This document shows positions 1 to 6,654 of a stretch of DNA of 54,274 bases, in pieces. How positions within the stretch are numbered: position 1 is the first letter of the stretch; every line of letters starts with the position of its first letter. Source of the DNA: Vulcanimicrobiota bacterium (GTDB lineage Bacteria > Vulcanimicrobiota > Vulcanimicrobiia > Vulcanimicrobiales > Vulcanimicrobiaceae). The notes below the pieces were generated by a model. That model saw nothing but the letters and a program-made list of their open reading frames with translations, searched no databases and was not told where the DNA came from. A program made the position numbers and the translations under genes. The stretch spans positions 1 through 54,274 of the forward strand of contig DAIDGX010000021.1 in NCBI GenBank assembly GCA_027452165.1, written 5' to 3'.

Positions 1-1
1 G

Positions 2-268
2 AAATGGGGCGGCTTTCCCGATACGTGGGAATTCAACATCAGCGAGAACACGATCGATGGCCTCTCGCAAGAGAAGACCGGCACGCTGCTCTGCCCGCGT
101 ATCTACGAAACGAGCGCCGGCTAGCGACGGTCCTCAGCGTGGCGCGAGCACGAATTCCGTGATGCCCGCGCAAACTGTGTGTCGATTTTCGAGGGCGGTC
201 ACATGCCGCACCTTGAAGCCCCAGATCGCTTCCTTGACGCCGTCATGCCGTTTCTGCTGGCCAACTAG
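2..268 (+). pseudogene. alpha/beta-hydrolase C-terminal remnant
   Basis: One reading frame enters from the window edge, stops at TAG 122-124 and stays open in the same frame to TAG 266-268. The second part reads GGHMPHLEAPDRF followed by a short helix. This is the C-terminal catalytic-histidine motif of alpha/beta hydrolases. The part before the stop (PDTWEFNISENTIDG, then GTLLC, then YETS) resembles the stretch before the acidic residue of proline iminopeptidase-like hydrolases. The sequence around 105-150 fits no family pattern well, so a frameshift there as well as the stop is likely. No start lies in the window. I read it as a decayed gene; an assembly error at the stop is the alternative. 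Confidence 0.6.
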
Positions 269-382
269 CCGATGTCGGCGCAGCATCGCGGTGATCACTG
301 GCGTTGCGGACAGAAACTCTCGGAGTGGGCGCGGCGCACGGGTCGGAAACTGCTGCGCAAGCTTATCGAGGGATAGGATAAC

Positions 383-405
383 GGCAGCGGACTTTTGACT
401 CCGCC
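383..405 (+). repeat. inverted partial copy of the tRNA-Gln anticodon arm
   Basis: This 23-base stretch repeats, in opposite orientation and with one extra T in the loop, the anticodon arm of the tRNA-Gln at 466-540 (matching 498-519). The flanks do not fold into a tRNA and no T-arm sequence follows. It may be a tRNA fragment left by a rearrangement or by a lost integrated element. The rest of 269-425 holds nothing else I can recognise. Confidence 0.5.
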
Positions 406-425
406 GACACCCTTCATACCGGCTG

Positions 426-466
426 AAAACAGCACAGACCGGGCAGTGCCCGGTCTGTGCTGTTTT
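426..466 (-). terminator. intrinsic terminator of tRNA-Gln
   Basis: Two perfectly complementary 20-base arms (426-445 and 447-466) flank a single central base. On the minus strand the stem ends in TTTT, directly after the CCA end of the tRNA. The symmetry would let it act on both strands. Confidence 0.85.
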
Positions 467-540
467 GGCTGGGGTGGCTGGATTCGAACCAACGCATGGC
501 GGAGTCAAAGTCCGCTGCCTTACCGCTTGGCTACACCCCA
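466..540 (-). tRNA. tRNA-Gln (anticodon TTG)
   Basis: On the minus strand the acceptor strands TGGGGTG and CACCCCA pair over seven bases. The discriminator is G and the CCA end is encoded (468-466). The anticodon loop CTTTGAC sits on a GCGGA/TCCGC stem, giving anticodon TTG, and the T-arm holds GGTTCGAATCC. The terminator follows immediately. It seems to be a single-tRNA transcription unit. Confidence 0.95.
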
Positions 541-610
541 TCGGTCTTTTGGGATCTGCTCCCAATGACGGCGACGGGCGAGAATACGGCGCTTCTTCCG
601 CGGTCCCTTG

Positions 611-1000
611 TTACCTCGGCGTGCTCCAGCGTTTGGTGATGCGAGCGACCCAGGGAACGTCGAAAAGCTCGCCGTGCCTTGCTCGACGACTGTAGCGCAT
701 CACGAGAACGAGCCATATGACGAAGAGCGTACAGTCGAGGAGGATCGCGACGCCGTAGATCCAGAGCGTCGCGGTCAGGTTCCCGAGCATGGTGCTCGCA
801 ACCAACGGCCACACGAGCGCAGCAAACCCCACGAGCGTGCTGATCGCGCCAAACCAGAGCGCCTGCCGAATGTGGAAGCGGTACCAGGCCGAGACCTCAT
901 CGCGCGGCGCAACGCGCTCGTAGATCGCAATCGGCCAGACGATGTAGGCGACGGAAGCCAGCCGCGACTCGTCCGCGACCCGCTCGGGCGAGGTAGCTAT
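611..1000 (-). CDS. DUF4870/Tic20-like small membrane protein, start uncertain
   Basis: About 129 residues. It opens with SPERVADESRLASVAYIVWP, continues with YERV and WYRFHIRQAL, and has two further long hydrophobic segments. This is the three-helix layout of the DUF4870 (Tic20-like) family of inner-membrane proteins, whose function is mostly unknown. The frame has no ATG, GTG or TTG between the family-typical N-terminus and the inside of the upstream gene. The codon at the expected place is ATA (1000-998), which overlaps the nlpC stop as ATAG, just where an ATGA overlap would normally sit. Either an AUA start is used with coupling to nlpC, or initiation is at a CTG downstream. The family is fairly clear; the start is not. 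Confidence 0.6.
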   Translation of the reverse strand: MATSPERVADESRLASVAYIVWPIAIYERVAPRDEVSAWYRFHIRQALWFGAISTLVGFAALVWPLVASTMLGNLTATLWIYGVAILLDCTLFVIWLVLVMRYSRRARHGELFDVPWVARITKRWSTPR

Positions 1001-1599
1001 CGCGTCGCGATCAGGCGCTTCGCGCCGATGAAACGATGGGCCCAGTACGACTGCGACAGGCTCGAGATCATCACGCCATGCGAGCTCGCGTGCACAAAAC
1101 GGCCGTGGCCAAGGTAGATCCCGACATGCGACGGGCCCGGCAGATACGTCTGGAAGAACACCAAGTCGCCCGGCTTCATACCGCCGACGATCTTCTTCCC
1201 GGCGTAGTACTGGGCGTCGGCCGTGCGCGGCAAGCTGATACCGAGCATCGCGAAGACATGCTGGACGTAGCCCGAGCAATCGAAACCGGCCGAGGTCGTC
1301 CCGCCGAAAACGTAGGGAACGCCCAGGAATTTAAGCGCGCTCTTGGTGAGCTCTTGGGCGATCTTCGAAGTCCGGGCAAGCACGCCGCCGGCGAACGAAC
1401 GAATCTGTCCGTTCTTCGCGCCATGGTTGGAGGCGACGATCAGACGCGCCGTCCATTCGGCAACATCGGGGCTCACGGGGACCGCCTTATGGGCGGAAAC
1501 CATTACCGGACGGTGCGCAACAGACGGCTGAGCATCCGCGACGGCAAACGATCCGATCAGCAACAGGGCAAATGCCCCGGCAGCTAACGCTTGACGCAA
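997..1599 (-). CDS. secreted NlpC/P60 cell-wall peptidase
   Basis: 200 residues: a signal peptide (about 1-23), a linker, and an NlpC/P60 domain from about residue 85. The catalytic cysteine is Cys108 in FDCSGY and the histidine is His158 in PSHVGIYLG; VHASS follows. Such enzymes cut D-Glu/meso-DAP bonds of peptidoglycan stems outside the cytoplasmic membrane. The start is TTG at 1599, because AGGAG lies ten bases upstream and the signal peptide begins there. A ydaO-type c-di-AMP riboswitch occupies its leader, so expression should follow the c-di-AMP made by cdaA, a few genes upstream on the same strand. A small membrane protein overlaps its stop. Which bond it cuts cannot be told from sequence. 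Confidence 0.92.
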   Translation of the reverse strand: MRQALAAGAFALLLIGSFAVADAQPSVAHRPVMVSAHKAVPVSPDVAEWTARLIVASNHGAKNGQIRSFAGGVLARTSKIAQELTKSALKFLGVPYVFGGTTSAGFDCSGYVQHVFAMLGISLPRTADAQYYAGKKIVGGMKPGDLVFFQTYLPGPSHVGIYLGHGRFVHASSHGVMISSLSQSYWAHRFIGAKRLIATR

Positions 1600-1620
1600 G
1601 AAAAAACTCCTCTTTCACAA

Positions 1621-1745
1621 CACTTGCGAGGTTAGTTGACGGGTTCGGACGGGAAAGATCGCCCTAGGGCCGACCGGCCCATTCACCCCTATTCCTGGGA
1701 GTCCCCCGCTCCGGCGCCCAAGCCGGATTCAGTGCTCTTGTGCAG
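1621..1745 (-). promoter_or_regulatory. c-di-AMP (ydaO/yuaA-type) riboswitch
   Basis: The leader of the NlpC/P60 gene holds, in the known order, the hallmarks of the ydaO-yuaA class. These are CTGAATCCGG, GCCGGAGCGGGGGAC, AGGGGTGAAT, a GGCC/GGCC hairpin with CCTAGGG, CTTTCCCGTCCGAACCCG, and finally TCAACTAACCTCGC closing the first helix. The ribosome binding site follows about ten bases later. Known members bind c-di-AMP, usually as OFF switches, and often sit before wall hydrolases. No covariance model was run, but the match to conserved blocks is extensive. Confidence 0.92.
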
Positions 1746-1753
1746 GCGTAGGT

Positions 1754-1778
1754 GTCGCGAGAAGCTATGCCTCGCGAC
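1754..1778 (-). terminator. GC-rich hairpin after glmM, possible terminator
   Basis: GTCGCGAG (1778-1771) pairs perfectly with CTCGCGAC (1761-1754) across a nine-base loop, between the glmM stop and the riboswitch. There is no T-run, so it may be a weak or factor-dependent stop, or the 5' edge of the riboswitch transcript. Confidence 0.3.
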
Positions 1779-1835
1779 TGGGTCTTTCGGTTCAGCTCGC
1801 CAAGGCCGCCCTCCTGCCTCGCCTTTGCACTTCCG

Positions 1836-3188
1836 TTACAGTCGGGCGGCCGTCTGCTCGATGGTCCGGGCGAGCTCGGCGGCCACCGCCTCGATCCGGG
1901 CCCGGTCGTCACCCTCGGTCATCACCCGGATCAAGGGTTCCGTCCCCGAGGGCCGGATCAAGACGCGGCCCGACCCTTCAAGCATCAGTTCCGCCCGTGC
2001 AATCGCCTCGCGCACGCCGGCGTCCTCGAGCACGTGTTTGTGCGGCGTGCGAACGTTGACGAGGATTTGCGGCGCGACGACGACCTCGCGCACGAGATCG
2101 TGTAGCCGCTTCCCGCTGGCCCGCACGATACCGAAGAGCGTCACCGCGGTCATCGGTCCATCACCCGTGGTATTGCGACGCAGATCGATGATATGCCCCG
2201 ACTGCTCGCCGCCAAGCACGAAATTGCCGGCGCGCATCCCTTCGAGCACGTACCGATCGCCGACGGCGGCACGCACGAGCGTGATCCCGTGATGCTGCAA
2301 CGCGCGCTCGAAGCCGATGTTGCTCATCACCGTGCCGACGATCGTATCGCCGCGTAACTCGCCGCGATCGTGCAGCGCGCGGCCGATGGCAAACATCACG
2401 TGATCGCCCGATACGAAGGCACCGGTCTCGTCGACGAAGAGCGCGCGATCCGCGTCGCCGTCGAACGCCACGCCGACGACGTGTTCCTCTCCCGCTGCGA
2501 TCAGTTCGCGAACTTTGGCTTGCAGGGGCGCAAGATGGGTTGCGCCGCACTCCACGTTGATTCGCGCGCCGTCGTTCTCGCAGTTGATCTCCGTGACCGT
2601 CGCGCCCAGTTTACGCAAGGCATACGGCGCAATCGCATACGCGGCGCCGAACGCGCCATCAACGACGACGTGCAATCCGTGCAGATCGACCCCGGTGCCG
2701 TAGAGTTCGTCGTAATAGTGCTTGCCCAGATTCTGCGCTATCCGCGCAACGCCGATTCCGGTACCGGTCGGCCGGGGAAGCGACTCGTTCCCGATGAGCG
2801 ACTCGATCTCGGACTCGATCTGATCCGACAGCTTAAATCCGTCCGGACCGAAGAACTTGATGCCGTTGTCCGCGATCGGATTATGCGAGGCACTGATCAT
2901 CACGCCGGCCGCCGCACCTTCGGCGACGGTCGCGCGTGCGACCGCCGGCGTGGGCACGATGCCGACGCTCGCGACGTCGCGCCCGACCGACGTGATGCCG
3001 GCCACGATCGCCGCTTCGAGCATCGTGCCGGAGCAGCGGGTGTCGCGTCCAACGATGACCGGGCGATGCCGGTCGCTCGAATGTGCGAGGACGGTCGCGC
3101 CGGCCCGTCCCACCGCGAAGGCAAGCTCGGGCGTTAGATCGGCGTTCGCAACACCGCGAACGCCATCGGTTCCAAAAAATCGACCCAC
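1836..3188 (-). CDS. glmM: phosphoglucosamine mutase
   Basis: 450 residues, the usual GlmM length. It converts glucosamine-6-phosphate to glucosamine-1-phosphate, the precursor of UDP-GlcNAc for peptidoglycan. Visible are FGTDGVRG at the N-terminus, the phosphoserine loop SASHNP (residues 99-104), the metal loop DGDADR near 240, and the sugar-phosphate loop RPSGTEPLIRVM near the end. The frame is open further upstream, but GTG 3188 has GGAG at good distance and gives the family N-terminus. It lies eight bases after cdaR, forming the cdaA-cdaR-glmM order known from Firmicutes and others, where GlmM binds CdaA and inhibits it. Confidence 0.97.
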   Translation of the reverse strand: MGRFFGTDGVRGVANADLTPELAFAVGRAGATVLAHSSDRHRPVIVGRDTRCSGTMLEAAIVAGITSVGRDVASVGIVPTPAVARATVAEGAAAGVMISASHNPIADNGIKFFGPDGFKLSDQIESEIESLIGNESLPRPTGTGIGVARIAQNLGKHYYDELYGTGVDLHGLHVVVDGAFGAAYAIAPYALRKLGATVTEINCENDGARINVECGATHLAPLQAKVRELIAAGEEHVVGVAFDGDADRALFVDETGAFVSGDHVMFAIGRALHDRGELRGDTIVGTVMSNIGFERALQHHGITLVRAAVGDRYVLEGMRAGNFVLGGEQSGHIIDLRRNTTGDGPMTAVTLFGIVRASGKRLHDLVREVVVAPQILVNVRTPHKHVLEDAGVREAIARAELMLEGSGRVLIRPSGTEPLIRVMTEGDDRARIEAVAAELARTIEQTAARL

Positions 3189-3195
3189 CGTACTC

Positions 3196-3879
3196 CTATC
3201 GTGCTCCCGTGCTCTGTACGAACATCGCTTGAACGCGCACAAGGTCCGGTGCGACCTCAAGACCCGTAATCTCCTGCCCAAGCGAATCGACCGGAACCGG
3301 ACGGACCATGGAATCGTAGTCCAGCGGGGTGGAGGGAATCGGGATATCCACGCGCACCGCCGCGACCTCGGAGAGCAGGCTCGTGGGTCCGTGCACGGTG
3401 ACGGTCGGGGGATTCACCGTGGCCGAGTTCACCACGATCGCACGATCGGTGTCCCCAGAATAGTGCAGGGCGATCGGGAACGGCCGTTGGTCGATATGTT
3501 CGATCGTCAGACTTACCGACGCCGGGCTCAAACTCTGCACGGCGATATCGGGTGCAACGAGTTGCACCGGCACGTTATACACGCCCGCCGTTTTGTCGGA
3601 AAGGTCGAGCACGGCCTTGATCTCGTCGGGCTTGATCGGTGGCTGGTTACGCTTGCTCGCAATGGTCACGACCGCTTCTTTGTCCGTGAAGCGCGCAATG
3701 TAGCCGACCGGCAGATTCGCCGCGACGATCGGAACCGAGAGCTGCTGATCGAAGCGCGCCGCGATCACGGGGTTCGCAGCGAATCGAAAATACGCCCACC
3801 CGGTGATCGCAAGGGCGAGGGAGAGGACTTTAAGTCCGAAGTTCTTTCGGATGATCTGCACGAGATTGTCCCTTGTCAC
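3196..3879 (-). CDS. cdaR: YbbR-domain regulator of diadenylate cyclase
   Basis: 227 residues. A cytoplasmic stub with KNFGLKVLSLALAITGWAYF (one membrane helix, about 10-32) is followed by an extracytoplasmic part with repeated beta modules typical of YbbR domains (patterns such as VTVHGPTSLL and VRVDIP). In characterised systems CdaR modulates the CdaA cyclase from outside the membrane. The start GTG 3879 gives a short N-terminal stub and overlaps the cdaA end by 50 bases. Upstream extension only yields arginine/serine-rich sequence from the cdaA shadow frame. Identity rests mainly on the topology and on its place between cdaA and glmM. Confidence 0.9.
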   Translation of the reverse strand: MTRDNLVQIIRKNFGLKVLSLALAITGWAYFRFAANPVIAARFDQQLSVPIVAANLPVGYIARFTDKEAVVTIASKRNQPPIKPDEIKAVLDLSDKTAGVYNVPVQLVAPDIAVQSLSPASVSLTIEHIDQRPFPIALHYSGDTDRAIVVNSATVNPPTVTVHGPTSLLSEVAAVRVDIPIPSTPLDYDSMVRPVPVDSLGQEITGLEVAPDLVRVQAMFVQSTGAR

Positions 3880-4726
3880 GCGATGGTGCGATGCGCGCGC
3901 GCAACTGCGTGATGACGTCGTTACCGTTGAAGCGCCGGTGATCGCGCGGGGGACGCGTAATCGCAAGCAGCATCTTCACCAAACGCTGCTCTTCTTCAAC
4001 CGGGCGCGATAATTTGCCCTGACGCGCGATCGAGATAGCGCCGGTCTCCTCCGAGATGACGACTACCACGGCATCGGTCTGCTCGGTGAGGCCGATCGCG
4101 GCGCGATGGCGCGTTCCCACGCGCCGTTCCGCAAGCGACTGCTCGGCCAGCGGCAAGAAGCACCCGGCGGCTTCGAGGATGTTTTCACGCACGATGACGG
4201 CACCGTCATGGAGTGGCGACCGCGGCATGAACAGCGCGAGCAAGAGCTCGGCCGAGAGTTCGGCGTTGAGAAGCGTTCCGCTCTCGATGAACTCCTTGAG
4301 CCCGCTCTGCTGTTCGATCACGATGAGCGCGCCCAGCCGATTGCGCGAGAGCAAAAACGCGGCGCGTGCGAGGGTGAGCACCGCTCGATCCTCGGGGCGC
4401 GTCCATTCGCCCGTCTCTTCACCGATGTGCAGCAGGCCGCCGCGACCGATCTGTTCGAGCGCACGCCGGAGTTCGGGCTGAAAGACGATCGGCAGCGAAA
4501 CCGCTGCGCCGACGACGAGCCATTGCAAGATCGTCCCGAGCAGATAGAGCCGCAGCAGGTTGGCGAGTCCGAGCAATCCCACGAGCACGAGCACGCCCGT
4601 GAGAATCTGCACCGCACGCGTTCCGCGAATCAGCAAGAGCACGTAATAGATCAAGACGCTCGTCGCGAGGATGTCGAAGATATCGGTGTAGCCGAGATAG
4701 TTGGCGAGCGTGCTAATGAGGGACAT
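3830..4726 (-). CDS. cdaA: membrane diadenylate cyclase CdaA
   Basis: 298 residues. Three membrane helices (about 15-35, 39-58, 63-82) precede a DAC domain with the signature DGA (174-176, in PLHDGAVIV) and RHR (206-208, in GTRHRAAIGL). It condenses two ATP to c-di-AMP at the membrane. ATG 4726 follows GAGGG. The gene overlaps the preceding unknown ORF by 14 bases and cdaR by 50 bases, so the operon is tightly coupled. A c-di-AMP riboswitch lies downstream of this operon in the same direction. The C-terminal 30 residues beyond the catalytic domain are basic and probably flexible. Confidence 0.97.
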   Translation of the reverse strand: MSLISTLANYLGYTDIFDILATSVLIYYVLLLIRGTRAVQILTGVLVLVGLLGLANLLRLYLLGTILQWLVVGAAVSLPIVFQPELRRALEQIGRGGLLHIGEETGEWTRPEDRAVLTLARAAFLLSRNRLGALIVIEQQSGLKEFIESGTLLNAELSAELLLALFMPRSPLHDGAVIVRENILEAAGCFLPLAEQSLAERRVGTRHRAAIGLTEQTDAVVVVISEETGAISIARQGKLSRPVEEEQRLVKMLLAITRPPRDHRRFNGNDVITQLRARIAPSRDKGQSRADHPKELRT

Positions 4727-5258
4727 GTGCACCCTCGAGCAGCGCTTCGAGCACGCGATCGGGGGCGATCTCCGGCGCTCCCAACCCCTGCGCCGCAATC
4801 CGCGTCCACCACGCAAGCGGGAGCGGCGAAAGCAGCACGGTCCGGCGCGCGCTCCCAAAGCGCGCGCATTCGATCTCGATACAACCGAGAATCACGTCGT
4901 GGCCCGTAACCTCGAGGTCCCATTCGATCAGAATGCCCGTACCTAGCTGCTCGCACGTGCGGACGCCTGCCGGCCGCCCCGGGCCGCCAAGCGCATGGAG
5001 CAGGTGCGGCAAGGCTTCGGCGACGCTAGGGAAAACTGCACACGCGATGATCGGACTCTCCGTCACCGTGGCCGACGCTCGTGCCCGCAAGCGCTCGACG
5101 AGCGCCGTATCGACGCCCTCGACGAGTGCGTATGCCGGTTCACCCTCACGGTTGCGTTGCCACGTGACGCGCCCCGCCGCGGTGCGCGCCAACACCTCGA
5201 CGACGCCGATCTCGGCATCGTCGGGAATGTTCCGGTAGCGAAGGGTGCAGGCGTTCAC
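4713..5258 (-). CDS. unknown protein, first gene of the cdaA operon
   Basis: 181 residues that I do not recognise. No signal peptide or convincing membrane helix is seen. The sequence looks like a small alpha/beta protein with regular hydrophobic spacing and a tryptophan pair near residue 152. It starts with ATG 5258, 45 bases from the divergent rsgA start, and its end overlaps cdaA by 14 bases, so it is probably translated from the same mRNA and coupled to cdaA. Three cysteines are scattered and form no obvious metal site. A link to c-di-AMP or wall synthesis is suggested only by position. Confidence 0.7.
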   Translation of the reverse strand: MNACTLRYRNIPDDAEIGVVEVLARTAAGRVTWQRNREGEPAYALVEGVDTALVERLRARASATVTESPIIACAVFPSVAEALPHLLHALGGPGRPAGVRTCEQLGTGILIEWDLEVTGHDVILGCIEIECARFGSARRTVLLSPLPLAWWTRIAAQGLGAPEIAPDRVLEALLEGAHVPH

Positions 5259-5303
5259 GATTCTCCCGGTGACGTTAGGCGCGGCACGGCCGCAATCATT
5301 CGC

Positions 5304-6185
5304 ATGAGCGAGTTGCAGCGCGCGCTCGTCGTCTCTACCGGAAAAAACGCCGCATGGGTCTCACTCGATGGTGAAACGCACCCGCGCGTGGCACAGTTGC
5401 GCCGGCAAACGGGCAAGCGTTTCATGCCCGTACCCGGTGACATCGTCCATGTCCGCATTCTCGAAGACGACAAGACCGTGATCGACCGGGCCGAACCGCG
5501 CGCGAACGTGCTCGAGCGGCGCACCGTCGACGGACGCGCCAAGACCATCGCCGCCAACGTGAACCTGCTCGCCACGGTCACCGCGCTCGCCGATCCTCCG
5601 CCACGCTTGGTGACGCTCGATCAACTCCTCGCCTTCGCCGCGTTCGACGATCTCGAAGCCCTGGTCGTCTTCACCAAGCCCGATCTCGCCTCGAGCCGGG
5701 AATGCGACCAGCTCGTCGAGCTCTACCAGGTGCTCGGCTACCGCGTGGTCGTCGTCAACCCCAAGGCCGCAGGCAACATCGACGCCTTGCGCGCCGCCAT
5801 CGATGGCCGCCACGCGCTCCTGTGCGGCGTTTCGGGCGTTGGCAAGAGCTCGATCTTCCGCGCGCTTGGGGGCGACGCGAGCGTCGGCGAGGTCTCGCGC
5901 CACGGCCTGGGCCGCCAAACCACCACCACCGCCCGGCTCTATCGCCTCGGAGAGGGCTTCCTTATAGATAGTCCGGGCGTCAACGAGTTCGGCCTCGGCA
6001 AGATCGAACCGGCCGCGCTGGTACATGGTTTTCGCGAGTTTGTCGAGCCCGCGCGCGCCTGCCGCTTCAGCGACTGCACCCATCTCCGGGAGCCGGACTG
6101 CGGCGTCCAAGCCGCCCTCGCGCAGGGACGCATCGCCCAGAGCCGGTACCAGAGCTACCGGAAGATCCTCCTCGAACCCACGTAG
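5304..6185 (+). CDS. rsgA: ribosome small-subunit GTPase RsgA
   Basis: 293 residues: an OB fold (about 1-75), then a circularly permuted GTPase with the motif order G4 (FTKPDL, about 123), G1 (GVSGVGKSS, about 175-183), G3 (DSPGV). A zinc finger CRFSDCTHLREPDC lies near the end. It acts in late maturation of the 30S subunit. The frame is open far upstream, but that part is shadow of the divergent unknown gene. ATG 5304 gives the standard N-terminus, although no strong ribosome site precedes it. rpsT follows on the same strand under its own promoter. Confidence 0.96.
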   Translation: MSELQRALVVSTGKNAAWVSLDGETHPRVAQLRRQTGKRFMPVPGDIVHVRILEDDKTVIDRAEPRANVLERRTVDGRAKTIAANVNLLATVTALADPPPRLVTLDQLLAFAAFDDLEALVVFTKPDLASSRECDQLVELYQVLGYRVVVVNPKAAGNIDALRAAIDGRHALLCGVSGVGKSSIFRALGGDASVGEVSRHGLGRQTTTTARLYRLGEGFLIDSPGVNEFGLGKIEPAALVHGFREFVEPARACRFSDCTHLREPDCGVQAALAQGRIAQSRYQSYRKILLEPT

Positions 6186-6202
6186 GGCCGCTCATGGCCC
6201 TA
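6183..6202 (+). terminator. hairpin over the rsgA stop codon
   Basis: TAGGGCC (6183-6189) pairs with GGCCCTA (6196-6202) over a six-base loop; the rsgA stop is the first three bases. There is no T-run, so termination may be partial. Confidence 0.35.
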
Positions 6203-6208
6203 AGCAGC

Positions 6209-6238
6209 TTGCGTCCGAGGGAAGGCCTCTGCTATACT
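6209..6238 (+). promoter_or_regulatory. sigma-70-type promoter of rpsT
   Basis: A -35 box TTGCGT (6209-6214) and -10 box TATACT (6233-6238), 18 bases apart, lie about 25 bases before the ribosome site AAGGAG of rpsT. The leader is short and has no notable structure. Confidence 0.65.
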
Positions 6239-6269
6239 ACGGCGCGTTGCCATCCTAAGGAGTTTTTCT

Positions 6270-6578
6270 TTGCCGAACATCAAGGCCGCCGAGAAGTGGG
6301 CGCGTCAGACCGACAAGCGTACGGTCCGCAACAAAGATGCGAAGACCCGCCTGAAGACCGTGTACAAGAAGGCCGTCTCCACCCAAGACCCCGCGCTTGC
6401 ACATAGCGTCGAGTCGGAGTTCGACAAAGCCGCGCAAAAGGGCATCATTCACCCGAACAAGGCTGCACGCAAGAAGTCGCGCCTTGCGAAGGCGATCGCG
6501 CGTGCCGCGACCGCGCCCGCGCCGAAGGCAACCGCAAAGAAGAGCCCGGCCAAGAAAGCCGCCTCGAAGAAAAAGTAA
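6270..6578 (+). CDS. rpsT: 30S ribosomal protein bS20
   Basis: 102 residues, about 15 longer than the typical protein. The N-terminal motif PNIKAAEKWARQ, followed by RNKDAKTRLKT, and the centre IHPNKAARKKSRLAKAI are standard bS20, which binds 16S rRNA early in 30S assembly. The surplus is a C-terminal Lys/Ala/Pro tail (KKSPAKKAASKKK), like the tail of HU in this window. The start is TTG 6270, seven bases after AAGGAG; no ATG or GTG fits. It has its own promoter and terminator. Confidence 0.96.
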   Translation: MPNIKAAEKWARQTDKRTVRNKDAKTRLKTVYKKAVSTQDPALAHSVESEFDKAAQKGIIHPNKAARKKSRLAKAIARAATAPAPKATAKKSPAKKAASKKK

Positions 6579-6603
6579 CGCCCGCGCGTATACGATTCAA
6601 CGG

Positions 6604-6636
6604 ACCCGTCTCCGAGAACGAGGCGGGTTTTGTTTT
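6604..6636 (+). terminator. intrinsic terminator of rpsT
   Basis: ACCCGTCTC (6604-6612) pairs with GAGGCGGGT (6620-6628), with one G-T pair, and is followed by TTTTGTTTTT. It separates rpsT from the exporter gene. Confidence 0.85.
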
Positions 6637-6654
6637 TGCGCGTATAGTGCAGGC

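Noticed and set aside
134-565. Open frame of 143 codons on the minus strand across tRNA-Gln
   Set aside because: It runs through the tRNA and its terminator, and its composition is that of a chance frame in GC-rich DNA.
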